Below are positions 11,200 through 20,942 of a stretch of DNA of 64,000 nucleotides, piece after piece. Under the pieces are notes generated by a model. That model was not told where the DNA came from, did no database searches, and was given only the letters and a program-made list of their open reading frames with translations. Where the stretch lies: contig NC_080583.1 in the NCBI RefSeq assembly GCF_029962835.1, positions 68,991,158 to 69,055,157 on the forward strand, written 5' to 3'. The position numbers were made by a program, and so were the translations under genes. The stretch is from Magnolia sinica (taxonomy: Eukaryota; Streptophyta; Magnoliopsida; Magnoliales; Magnoliaceae). Each line of letters opens with the position of its first letter. Within the stretch, counting starts at the first letter, position 1.

Positions 11200-12289
11200 T
11201 TCCCTTAAATCAGCGCCTAAGAGCAATTTCGCCCACCATCTGACACGAGCCACTGAAGTACTCAAGTTCATCAGGAAGTTGTCGTAGACTGCGATGTTTC
11301 TAGCTCTCCAGAGTTCCCAAAGGATGAGAATGGGCAGTAGGTATCTGATCGAATGATGCGCCGCGCCAGGGGCCGAAGCATTTCTCCAATGGCATAATTT
11401 TCCAGCTATCGAGCTGTGAATCAACGGAGAGATACCACACATGGAGACAAACAATGTCCAAAGGGCCTGTGACTGGCGACCAAAAAGAAAAGATGGGGGA
11501 TTGATTCCTGTTGAGGAGACGGGTACATACCTTGTAAACAGCATTTACAGCTAGAAGCCATAGCCACTCCTTTCGGTTGGACCCTGGTATCAACTAGTAA
11601 CACATTGTGCAGGGCCCTCCACATGAATACTGAGAATTTTGGAGGGAGAGTACGCAGCCATATCCATTTAGACCATTGATTGGGGGGACAGGGGGTACGC
11701 AGAACTGTCCAGGCTAGCGTATGGTAAATCGACCTGAAGGTTCATGCGGCCAGACGCATGAAGGAGGATCATCCGAAATTGAAAATCCACCATTGATTAT
11801 ATCATTAGTTAGGTGTTGGGGCAGAAAAGAAAAAACCTGGGATGGCGAGGAAGGACCGGATCAAGTGAGGACATCTCTCACTTTCAGCTACCGGAGATTA
11901 AAGGGGACAGGACATTCAAGGAGACGCTGGATGGGGCCCCTGCCCAACCAGTTTTCTGACCAGAAGTTGAGCTCCCCATTGCCGACCGTCCATTGGATAT
12001 GCTCTAAAAGAACAGTAAAAAGAACTCTAACTTGCTTCCAAAGAGGAGATGCATTGGGAGAAACGGCTGCCTGATCGTTACCTTGGATGTCCCTGGCATG
12101 TTTGCTGTTCATGGGCTTCGCCCAGGGACTGGAAAGATCCCCATACTTGACACTCCACGCGAGCTTGAGACGGTAAGCCGTCATCATATCTTTCAATGTT
12201 CTGATACCCAGCCTGCCTTCCTCTATAGGTCTGGAAATTTTCTTCCACGCCAGCCAATGGAGTTTTTGTTTCCATCCGTCCAGCCCCAA
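11200..12289 (-). pseudogene. LINE 1 zf-RVT (zinc-binding RT tail) region
   Basis: The segment between RT and RNase H of plant LINE polyproteins. Minus-strand pieces read HWLAWKKISRPIEEGRLGIR and KHARDI (11888-12289), and VQPKGVAMASSCKCC (11421-11624), the Cys-rich knuckle. A further piece ends ARVRWWAKLLLGADLREA at the Athila junction. Pieces lie in different frames with several stops. Codons after the junction in that last frame belong to the LTR, not the LINE. Confidence 0.82.
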
Positions 12290-12299
12290 AAGAAATTAG

Positions 12300-13600
12300 A
12301 GAAACTTCTTTCCAACTTATCTAGCACCTGACGGGGGATAGGCATTGCTGCCATGATATGGATTGGAAGGCTGCTCAGAACATGCCAAATAAGCGTTAAT
12401 CTGTCTGCTTGGGAAATCAGTCTACCCGCCCAACTTGAAGTTTTCCTGTCCACCTTGTCCACCAGAAACTGAAAGGCTGCAGATTTAATTCTTCCATTGC
12501 TAAGGGGGGCACCCAAGTAGAAGAGATCATCCCTGGCTTTCAGGAAACCGAGGGTCGTTCAGTAGCTTTGATCCTGGCTGGCATTAGAGCTTTTGAGCAT
12601 ATGAATCGGCTCTTTTGACGACTGATTTTTTGGCTTGAAACTGCCTGGAATATATCCAGAAACTAATTTAGCTGCAGAAGGGATTCCCTTTTACCGTTGG
12701 TGAAGAGAAGGATGTCGTCGGCAAAGAGAAGGTGGGACGGGCTATGGCAACCACGACAAATGGAAAACTGCTGACAGCCGCTGCTCCGTAGCATAAGATT
12801 GAGATTCACTGAGAAAGATTCCATCGCTATGATGAAGAGGGTCGGTGAGAGAGGATCCCCTTGCCTCAAATCTCTGTAAGATTTGAAGAAACCCGTCGGC
12901 TCCCCGTTAATAAGAATGGAAAACCAGTTGTTACCCCAGCAGCTTTCCATGATCTTGACCCACCGATTGCTAAACCCGAACTTAAAGAGAACTTGTTTCA
13001 GGTAATCCCAACTTACCCTATCGTAAGCCTTTTCAAGGTCCAATTTGAGAATGAGGTTGCCACCCCTGACTTTCCTGTGGACATCACAAATCATCTCTTG
13101 GACTAGCGCAATATTATCAGCAATCGATCTCCCTTTCACGAAGGCACCCTGTTCCTGTGAGATCATCTTGGGCAGCAAAGAACTTAGTCTGTTAGCTAGT
13201 AACTTTGTAAAAATTTTATAAATAACATTGCACAGGCTTATGGGGCGATAATCAGTAAAGCTTGCAAGTGAAGGGGACTTAGGACATAGGCAGATGAGGT
13301 TTGAAGTAAAAGCTCTAAGGAAGGTGGTCCCAGCTATGAGGTCCTTAGCTGCTTGAAGGATATCCTTGCCTATAATATTCCAACTTGAAGCATAGAAGGC
13401 CGCCAAGAAACCATCCGGACCCACAGCACCATCTTATGGGATCGAAAAGGCAGCAGCCTTCACATCTTCCATCGAAGGCGTAGCAAGCAAGGCATCATTA
13501 TCCAGTGAAGTGATAACCTGGGGGATAGCCTGGAGGAACTCTACATTAGGACTGGTTTGATCAGCTTGAAAAAGGGTTTCAAAATATTTGGCCAAATTGC
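12300..13600 (-). pseudogene. LINE 1 reverse transcriptase
   Basis: This is the reverse transcriptase of a plant LINE (L1 clade), which primes cDNA synthesis at a nicked target. The frame 12663-13424 shows GPDGFLAAFYASSW, CPKSPSLASFTDYRPISLCN, EQGAFVKGRSIADNI, LILKLDLEKAYDRVSWDYL (first Asp), LRQGDPLSPTLFIIAMESF and LLFADDILLFTNG (the catalytic FADD). Upstream homology reaches about 13600 through one stop. Downstream the RT thumb continues at 12223-12516 (RKTSSWAGRLISQADRLTLI, FFWGWTDG) after frame changes near 12660 and 12550. The catalytic residues are intact in one 253-codon frame, but the polyprotein is broken. Confidence 0.9.
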
Positions 13601-14825
13601 AATTTCCTCAACTGTTTATTGTGAGGGACTCCACTCCCAATTGTAATTTCATTATTGCCAAGTTGGAGTCTAAAGGAAACAAACTACGATTTGAGGGTAA
13701 ATCCTCCTTCTAAGTACTCAGAAAGTAATTACACTTCCACCATTTCCACTCTATCAAACTAATCATCACAATCCAATTCCTTAGTGCATTCAAACAGAAC
13801 CAAAAGTAGGCAAATCACCTAAGGAGAAGGGATTGCCTCATTTACATGGTCTACTTACCTTACCTCCTTCACAGATTATCGACTACATTAGGAACTCTCA
13901 CTAAATTTAGACAAATTTCCTTACATTAAGTATACAACAATCCATGCATGCAACAAAACATACAACAAGCGTTGGAAACCAGTACTTAAACGCAAACCCA
14001 TTGAATTACAAATTCAGCCAACTCCCTGTTGTTGTTGTTCTTGTTAACGAAGTTTTGAAAATAGAAAGTCTAGTATATAAAAAGAAAGCAGAATTTAAGT
14101 GATAATTAATATTTTAATTCTTAGCAAAGTACGGAAACATCAATAGATTTCATTACACAATGTGCTATATATTACTACGGCAATGCAGATAATGCAGTTG
14201 AACTAGTAGGAACTAACAAAGATATTTCTTACCCAGCAGATCATTCCTAATAGGCAAATGATCCTTGAATAAAAACTAACAAAAACCATTAGGTATAGAA
14301 GTAATTCCTAATACCAAATTGAAGAATAAATCAAGTACTGTACTGCTAAACAGATCGATACATTTTATTTTCAAAGAACTATCAATGCAAGAAATCTCTA
14401 CTTGAACACAATGCCCAAACCTTTCAAAGTCTTATGCAACTTTCTTCAACCTTCCCGCAGTTTGCATGCAAAATTGCAAATACCTAGTCAGAAACACACG
14501 AAAAAACCACATTCAATTGAGGAAAGACCAAAGCTTTAATGGCTAAGATCTTCCAATTGGGAGATTTTGGGGGAATGGCCCATCCAAGATGGGGCTGTCA
14601 GATCAATGGCTTGGACAGACGTACCATGAGCCCCACATCTACAAACTAAGCTCCAAAAGTGGAAGTTCCTTGTTTGGAATGAATAGGGAATTCAGCCTCC
14701 AACAAAAAAGATTGTCCACAAGATAGTATCATCGCATCATCCATGAGACTACCACTAGACACCGCATCCACATAAAGAAAATAATCAAATGTCCGAATTA
14801 ATGCAACATCCTCCAGAATTAACAA
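13601..14825. other. Intergenic, AT-rich, no gene seen
   Basis: No coding signal was found outside the SLU7 fragment's read-through frame. GC-richer text at about 14570-14640 (CAAGATGGGGCTGTCAG, GTACCATGAGCCCCACATC) resembles dispersed MITE-like sequence in this genome, but no ends were found. Confidence 0.5.
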
Positions 14826-15017
14826 ATTAGCCTTCATGAGATTAGCAGCAGCTTCAACGGCCTCAATTCCAGCAGAGCTAGTACAGTAGCTGTTCCGGAT
14901 AATTTGCTTGCAACATTTGTAGCCCCATAGATGATCCTTCCACCATGAACCCCAAATAGTTGTGTGGTTATTGATATAAACATCTTCTTCATATTTGCTC
15001 CTTGGAAGGGATGTCAC
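14826..15017 (-). pseudogene. SLU7: SLU7 splicing-factor exon fragment
   Basis: SLU7 is the second-step pre-mRNA splicing factor that helps select the 3' splice site in the nucleus. About 64 codons match its conserved C-terminal half: [32 protein letters not shown] and [20 protein letters not shown], ending at MKAN. Immediately upstream in gene sense is TTGTAG, a plausible intron acceptor, so the fragment looks like a genomic exon rather than a processed copy. Downstream the frame runs on for 60 unrelated codons to a stop at 14646. No other SLU7 exon (zinc knuckle, N-terminal part) was found on either side. I infer a captured or relic exon rather than a working gene. Confidence 0.75.
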
Positions 15018-15691
15018 CTACAAATACAACGTCATACTAAATAAGCTCCTCCACAAAAAGATTGAGAAAATTGAAAGACAATCACCAACTGTGGAACTTT
15101 TGCAGCTACCAACAGTTCCTTAGAAGTGGTCGACCCATACCATCAATTTCCAAATAATTGAAAGAAATTTATCTTCTTTTTTCATAGTGAAATGAGCAAT
15201 GCAAAGGTTCTGTCTCAGTTCATCAAGACAACCATAATTCACCTTTTCCTTTGCTTGCAGGGATTTTTATTATTTAGCTATATATATTTATGCTGATATT
15301 AATTTAAAACTTATATCACAAAGTGTTTGGGGTATAATCAGTCTAATTGAAGGACTGGCCCGTAAGGTAGCATGGCAGAACAGGATTCATCTAGTTGACC
15401 CCAATTAATTGGGATAAGGCTTAGATGATGATGATGATGATAGCACAAAGTTTGAGAAGTGGCCAAAGAACTTGGGAAGTGAGTGTACCTGACTTGTGAT
15501 TTGGGATATTCTGCATATGGTGCAATGTGTAATATAGTAACAATTTGATGATTTGGGACAATATGCCCAACTTGGAATTGCTTTTTCTTCTTCACCAAAT
15601 ATCAGTAAAGCTCTTTTTTAATAGTAAAGTTCTTTTCTAATTTTCTAATTGATCAACCAAAAGGAGCCCAACAAGCATATGTATAATCAGT
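15018..15691. other. Intergenic, no gene seen
   Basis: AT-rich sequence with a short GAT repeat at about 15427-15441. No RNA gene or coding frame is supported. Confidence 0.5.
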
Positions 15692-15928
15692 AACATTTTG
15701 GCACCTGGTGTTGCTGATCCTCATGGCACTTGGCATGACTGCAAGCTTGATATAAAACAGAATTTCTAGATAAAGAACATTTTGGCACCTAGTGTTGCTG
15801 ATCCTCATGGCACTTGGCATGACTGCAAGCTTGAGATAAAGCAGAATTTCTAGTTAAAGAACATTTTGGCACCTGTTGTTGCTAATCCTCATGGCACTTG
15901 GCATGACTGCAAGCTTGATATAAAGCAG
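15692..15928. repeat. 84-bp tandem repeat, about 2.8 copies
   Basis: Units begin AACATTTTGGCACC at 15692, 15776 and 15860, each followed by GTTGCTGATCCTCATGGCAC (one copy has GCTAATCC) and GCATGACTGCAAGCTTGA. The copies differ at only a few positions. Confidence 0.95.
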
Positions 15929-17696
15929 TGTTTTTCCAGTCAACTTGAAACAATGAAAGGTCTACTCTATACGCTTTAAGGAATTGCTATCTAACTGTGA
16001 ATGCTTCCATACATGGGCAAAATTTCAACTAATTAAGAAGATTTTTTTTCCTGATTTTTTATGCAAAAATGGGATTTGAAATCGTAGCATTTGCAAAATG
16101 ATGAAAAAATGAATCATGGTCTAAAGAACAAGAAATGAACCATGTTGTTCTCTTTCTTCATGGGAGGTAGACTTCTTTAGATGCAGTTTTATTGCTGATT
16201 GTCTTTTCCTTCCGACACCATAATTAAATTCAAAACCACAATTTTTGAAATTTTAACAACTAAAGTTCAATAGAGTGGAAATAATGGAAACTGAAATTAA
16301 CTTCCCTATCATTGGTACAAAGAGATGAGCTCCAAACTTCAGTTGCTTCGGAAATTAACTTCCGACTACCACCATGATGTTTTTTTAGTCATCCAATCTG
16401 TTCATAAGGTCACACAAACCAGGATGAAGGGAAAACACAAATATCAGCTTGATCCAAAACTTTGGCGGCCCCAAGATCTAATAAGTACAATTACAAACTA
16501 CTTTAATCAAACAGCAATAAAGAATAGCAAAAGTTACTAAAAAAATATCTACATCAAATTCAAAAAAGAGAGTAATAAACAAAGTTGAATAAAGAAGAAA
16601 ATGATGAGAAAAGTTAAGAAGCAGGACTTTATGTTATTTGTTTATTTAAACAAAAAAAAAAGATGAGACTTGTCTATATATATATATATATATAAGGCAA
16701 CACATTTGCATTGAATTAATATGGTGACCTAAACAAAAAACAAAAAATCCAACATTTTTAGACCAAATGCATATAAAACCAAAATTAATCCCATCTAGAA
16801 AATGAATAAAAAAGTGAAAGCAACAAATCAAATGCTGCAAAATTTACAAAATTACCACCAAACCCATCTCTAAGAAAAAAATCATTTCAAACTCACCAAC
16901 ATGGATGTAGCCATGCTCATTGTGAATAAAATGTTCATAACATCATGGACTCCTATGCTTTCCATTATATTAAATTACATTAGGTGTGTGATTTACCACA
17001 GACAACCTCCCAACAGTTTCATCTTCTCATTACCAGAAAACCATTTGGTAGAAATTAAAAAAGCACATATAAGCCAACTTGAAGTCTATATTAAGGTTGC
17101 ATTTGAATAGCTTTTGGGAGGATATGTAGATTGTTTAGCAGCCTTTACAACTTATCAGTTTAGAAAGATTAACAGCTATAAGACAGTCAATAACCAAATT
17201 GTTTGGACTCCTATTTCAAAAGAAACATGATAGGTTATGAGAAGGAGCTCATTACTCTGTTGAGGGTTAGATCTCTCAAGACAGGACAAAATGATATAGA
17301 AATGGTTGTCTTTTGGGAATTTTTAATAAAATCCATCTATGGGAAATTGGACAGAAGGGGATACCCTGCATTAAAAAGGCATCATGTTTGAAAATGCAAG
17401 GAAAGCAGATTCGGCAATAAAGAGGACTATTCTTCTTCCGTCAAAGGGAACCAAAATTGCAATTCCACTTGTTGATGTGAATGCGATAGCAATTTCTGGA
17501 TGAAATCAATTCCACCGGACTGCGATTTCAAGACTCCCAAACACATACAATATTGGTGCAGCCAAACGGGTATTAAAAAATAAAAACAAATAAAAAAGAG
17601 GGCAAAACAAATAAATAGAAGAAATTAAACAGGTTACAGCATACCAAAATCCTCTCTAATGATGCAATTTAACGAATGCGCTGATGATGATTTTTA
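15929..17696. other. Intergenic, AT-rich with MITE fragments
   Basis: No gene is seen. About 16390-16490 carries a fragment of the dispersed family (CCAGGATGAAGGGAAAAC, CAGCTTGATCCAAAACTTT) found again at 35.0-35.4, 37.7 and 52.8 kb. A (TA)n run lies at about 16674-16694. Text near 17500-17560 (GAAATCAATTCCACC, CTCCCAAACAC) looks like a hAT-type transposon end. Confidence 0.45.
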
Positions 17697-17792
17697 TGTT
17701 TGGAACAATGGTGCAGGAGATCGAGAGAGAGAAAAGGGGCGCGGGAGATCGAGATAGAGAGAGAGAGAGGGACGGGAACAATGGTGCTGGAG

Positions 17793-17841
<49 letters not shown>

Positions 17842-17885
17842 CGGGAACAATAGTGCGGGAGATCAAGAGTGAGAGAGAAAGGGAT
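17697..17885. repeat. GA-rich satellite
   Basis: (GA)n runs are interrupted by a recurring GGGACGGGAACAATGGTGC-like segment with GGAGATCGAGA, about three imperfect units. Open frames on both strands (Arg/Glu or Ser/Leu repeats) are artefacts of the repeat. Confidence 0.9.
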
Positions 17886-17989
17886 GGACGTGAGAGGGAA
17901 TGAGGTTTTTCCCCAAGGAGGGGAGGGAAAGAATGAAACATTTCGTGAGAGGGTGAAAAGAAAAAGGAGCATGATTTCCGCATTTTGTA

Positions 17990-18562
17990 CCTGTTACAGC
18001 CCTGCTACGGTCTAAAACCGTAACTACAAGTCCCTTAGCCGCAGCTATTATGTCGTCCGTTGTAGCCCCTCCGCGTTCACACTTCTGGCGGGATCTTGAT
18101 GAACGGATTTTTCAAGGGCTTTGTGGGGTCCATCTTAATGCATTTGATATATCCACTCCGTCTATTAATTTTTTTAATCTTTTTATAAGGAATGACCCTA
18201 ACATCTAGGCAAATCAAAGGTCCAATTGAACCACACCATCAATCAATGGTGGGTATTAATCTCCACTATTTCCTAACGTGTGGTCCACTTGAGCGTTCAA
18301 TCTACTTCCTTTTTTGGGCTCCTGCCCTAACATTCTCTTTCAAAACGGATAGACGTTTTTGATGGAGCACATAAATTTTAATGGGCCTTGTAGAGTCCCT
18401 TATGGGGCTATCCCATGTTGGATGAATGTGTGAAGGTGGTAGCTTTTAGATACGGTTTAGGCCTTTTTACGACGGTTTTAAGCAATAGCAATATAGCTAC
18501 GATTTATATCCGTAGCTAAAAGCTAGGATGGTCCATAGCCTTTGGTTATTTTTTTGGTAGTG
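17990..18562. mobile_element. Degenerate DNA transposon with CACTA-type right end
   Basis: The right boundary TTATTTTTTTGGTAGTG (ending 18562) is the reverse complement of a CACTACCAAAAAAA terminus, typical of plant CACTA elements. Just inside lies GCTACGATTTATATCCGTAGC, and near 18005 GCTACGGTCTAAAACCGTA, as in subterminal inverted motifs. The left CACTA end is not found. Part of the interior (18110-18450) is the dispersed MITE family (GTGGGGTCCATCTTAATGC). Confidence 0.45.
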
Positions 18563-18599
18563 AAAGAAGTTTAGGTTTTGCTTGACTTATCTAGGCTTA

Positions 18600-19203
18600 G
18601 TAAATGATGAATGAAGACGAAGTGAGCACATGGAGTGATGGTGAAGCTATATTAAAGATTAGAGATGGGGATAGTATCTTGAATCGGTGGAGATGTAAGA
18701 TTGAAGCCACAATAGAGATTGTTTATTAGGGTGCCTTCAATCTGGTGAAAATTCAGAATCTTTGATTGATTGGCAATTTGTTCGATCTATCAATTGGAAA
18801 AACTATGTTTGATCTTTGGACACTTTTTCGTACTTCGATTGATCGATAGAAGAGATCGATAGTACACACAACTTTTGAGTAAGTGCGCTGGTTTTGTTTC
18901 TAATTATGTAACCAAGTCATACATATCCATATTTATGTAGGATTAAGGTAATAAGAGAGTGAAAAATGTCAGAGAGATAGGGTTTTGAAAGGAAATCCAT
19001 CCACAGATATGAGGGTTTTAAATTTGTAAGTTATTCATCTCTTGTATTCTTTTGTTCATAGTGCATGGCTTATCGCTTGGTGCCGTAGTGTTTTTCCTAA
19101 AGGGCTTTTTCATGTAAAATCATTATGCTCTTTGTATATGCTTGAATTTTTCATTTCTCCGATGCATGTTGGATTCGCTCTCAAGTAGTTTCTGCGCCTA
19201 ACA
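18600..19203 (+). mobile_element. Copia 3'-end remnant with 3' LTR
   Basis: The putative LTR starts TGTTTATTAGGGTGCC at 18720 and ends CGCCTAACA at 19203 (484 bp). It resembles the Copia LTR at 26.45 kb (TGTT, AGGATGCCTTAAATC). The preceding ATAGAGATT parallels the sequence before the 3' LTR at 34792 (GTAGAGATT), so some internal 3' region is retained. Near the LTR end is text typical of Copia LTRs (GTGTTTTTCCTAAAGGGC). No coding sequence or target duplication was found. Confidence 0.6.
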
Positions 19204-20521
19204 TGTGACGGTTGCACAAAACAATGGATATATTTTTTTAATGCATGGTACAAATGGTTGATGCCGACTCTGATTAGTTAGGATAAGGCTTAGACAATTG
19301 ATCAAGCCAGATGGACGGTCCAATTGACAATATGGATTGTCCACATGTCCAAATACAACTAGGTTCATGAGAAGGGTTTGCAGATATAAGAATGCATCCA
19401 ATGATTGCAAACGTGGCACGTAAGGTTTGCGACGTCGTACTGTAATATGATGCGTTGGGACTGTACCCGTTGGATCTATGGTCCTATTCGGTTATCGAAC
19501 TGTTGATCTTACCAAATAGTGCACGGATTAGGTGAGTCCCTGGATCCTTCATCTACGTCTACATGACATTATGAACAGGTTTTTCACTCTACTAAAATTT
19601 CAACTTTAGATGTGTCATTATCCTCACTGTTTGATGTGTGGTGTCGTCCACTTGAAATTTAGAGATGCTTTAATTTTGGGCTCATGCCCTAAAATGATTT
19701 AGGAAAATGGATGAATGGCGTAGATAAGACATATATCCACAGTGGCCTACAGAATTTAGGCTTGGATAAGACACATATTTCCAGTGGCCCTGTAGAATTT
19801 ACTAAGTACGCTGTAGCTTGCTGAGTTGGTACGCAATCCGCACCGTTGTAAGTTATTTATTTATTTAATATTTTTTGTTCACACACCCTCACGCACGCAC
19901 ACACCAATGACCTTGCTGTTGAAACTAAGCCATGAATAAGAACCCTACAAGTGGCATGTCCCGCTTAGTCTACTCAATCGATCTGAACCGTCCATCATGT
20001 CAAAAATATATTTCGTAGATCATTGATTACAAAATTTAAATTTAAATTATTATTATTATTATTTTTTTTTTTTTAAAAGGCTGATGGAATCATCTAATCT
20101 TTCTGTTAGCTATCCTCGGCTTGGATTGCCCAAACAGGAGCATTGTTTGAGAATTAGAGGCAATCCACGATGGCCCAAACCAAATAGAAGGATTAAAATT
20201 TTCACCGGACCTATTTCGTGAAAATGATCTCAACCGAACATATGAAAGTCAATTGATCAAATAGTTAAGACAGTCAAATCAGTGTGATTTTTACATGGTA
20301 GCCCATGAAATGGGTTGCCGATTTAGTGAACCTTCATGGGCTACCGATTTAGTGAACCGTTTAGATCAATGAATTGGATTGTCCAAGGGTCTTAATACAA
20401 CTACGAGTACTACTACTTATTTCCTTTATTAAATATTCATGAAACCGCAGATTTGATGAGAGTGGCCAGCCAAGCAATCTCTAATATAGAAATATGATTT
20501 ATTGTTTGCAAATGATATGCA
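19204..20521. other. Intergenic with MITE fragments
   Basis: No gene is seen. About 19560-19800 holds a fragment of the dispersed family (CCTCACTGTTTGATGTGTGG, GGATGAATGGCGTAGA). At about 20290-20360 a segment containing GATTTAGTGAACC is duplicated. Confidence 0.45.
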
Positions 20522-20863
20522 GAGGAATGCTCCCCTGCGCACCTTCTTACATTATCACCAGTTGGCATCTTTGCACAAGTGTCTTAGGCACGGAATCTGA
20601 ACGGTCCATGTGATGCGGCACCCCATGAAATTTCATAGGCCCAATTTCCAGCCTAATCAAAAACTATAGTGGGCCATAGAAAATAGAAATGCAAACCAAG
20701 GGAGGAAATTGTTTCCTTTTTTCATGGCCCATAAGAATTTTATAGCGGGCTGAAAGTTGGACTATTATGGTTTCAATGGGTGCCGCATCACGTAGACCGT
20801 TCAGATTACATGCCTAAGATACGTGTGCAAAGGTGCTCATGGGTGCGCGGGTGAGCATTCCTC
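20522..20863. mobile_element. Fold-back MITE upstream of the expansin gene
   Basis: Long terminal inverted repeats: the left arm reads GAGGAATGCTCCCCTGCGCA with TCTGAACGGTCCATGTGATG further in. The right arm, reverse-complemented, reads GAGGAATGCTCACCCGCGCA with TCTGAACGGTCTACGTGATG. The arms exceed 100 bp and almost meet, so the 342-bp element could form a near-complete hairpin. No clean target duplication is visible; a diverged 9-bp one is possible. It ends 24 bp before the expansin TATA-like box. Confidence 0.8.
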
Positions 20864-20886
20864 GTTATATGTCTCTCTGTGATGCC

Positions 20887-20894
20887 CATAAATA
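20887..20894 (+). promoter_or_regulatory. Probable expansin TATA box
   Basis: CATAAATA lies 56 bp before the chosen ATG at 20943, a normal plant spacing for a TATA box and short leader. The transcription start is inferred to be near 20915-20925. Confidence 0.5.
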
Positions 20895-20942
20895 CCACTT
20901 GTTTAAGCTTGTTTTGAGACAGTGAATAGTCAGATAGCAAAA

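Larger units (their letters stand above)
11195..13600 (-). mobile_element. LINE 1, 5'-truncated RT arm
   Basis: The upstream arm of the minus-strand LINE. Homology starts near 13600 (text AKYFETLFQADQTS), so the element lacks the endonuclease and ORF1 and is 5'-truncated, the usual fate of LINE copies. It contains RT and the zf-RVT segment and stops at the Athila junction in GADLREA. It continues at 1073 and below with the RNase H. Confidence 0.88.

Noticed and set aside
12861-13106. Plus-strand frame opposite LINE 1 RT
   Set aside because: Shadow of the RT coding sequence on the minus strand.
17656-17983. Overlapping Ser/Leu and Arg/Glu frames on both strands
   Set aside because: They arise from the GA satellite.
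20922-20942. Upstream start for the expansin at 20922
   Set aside because: That codon is GTG; the first ATG, giving a normal signal peptide, is at 20943.
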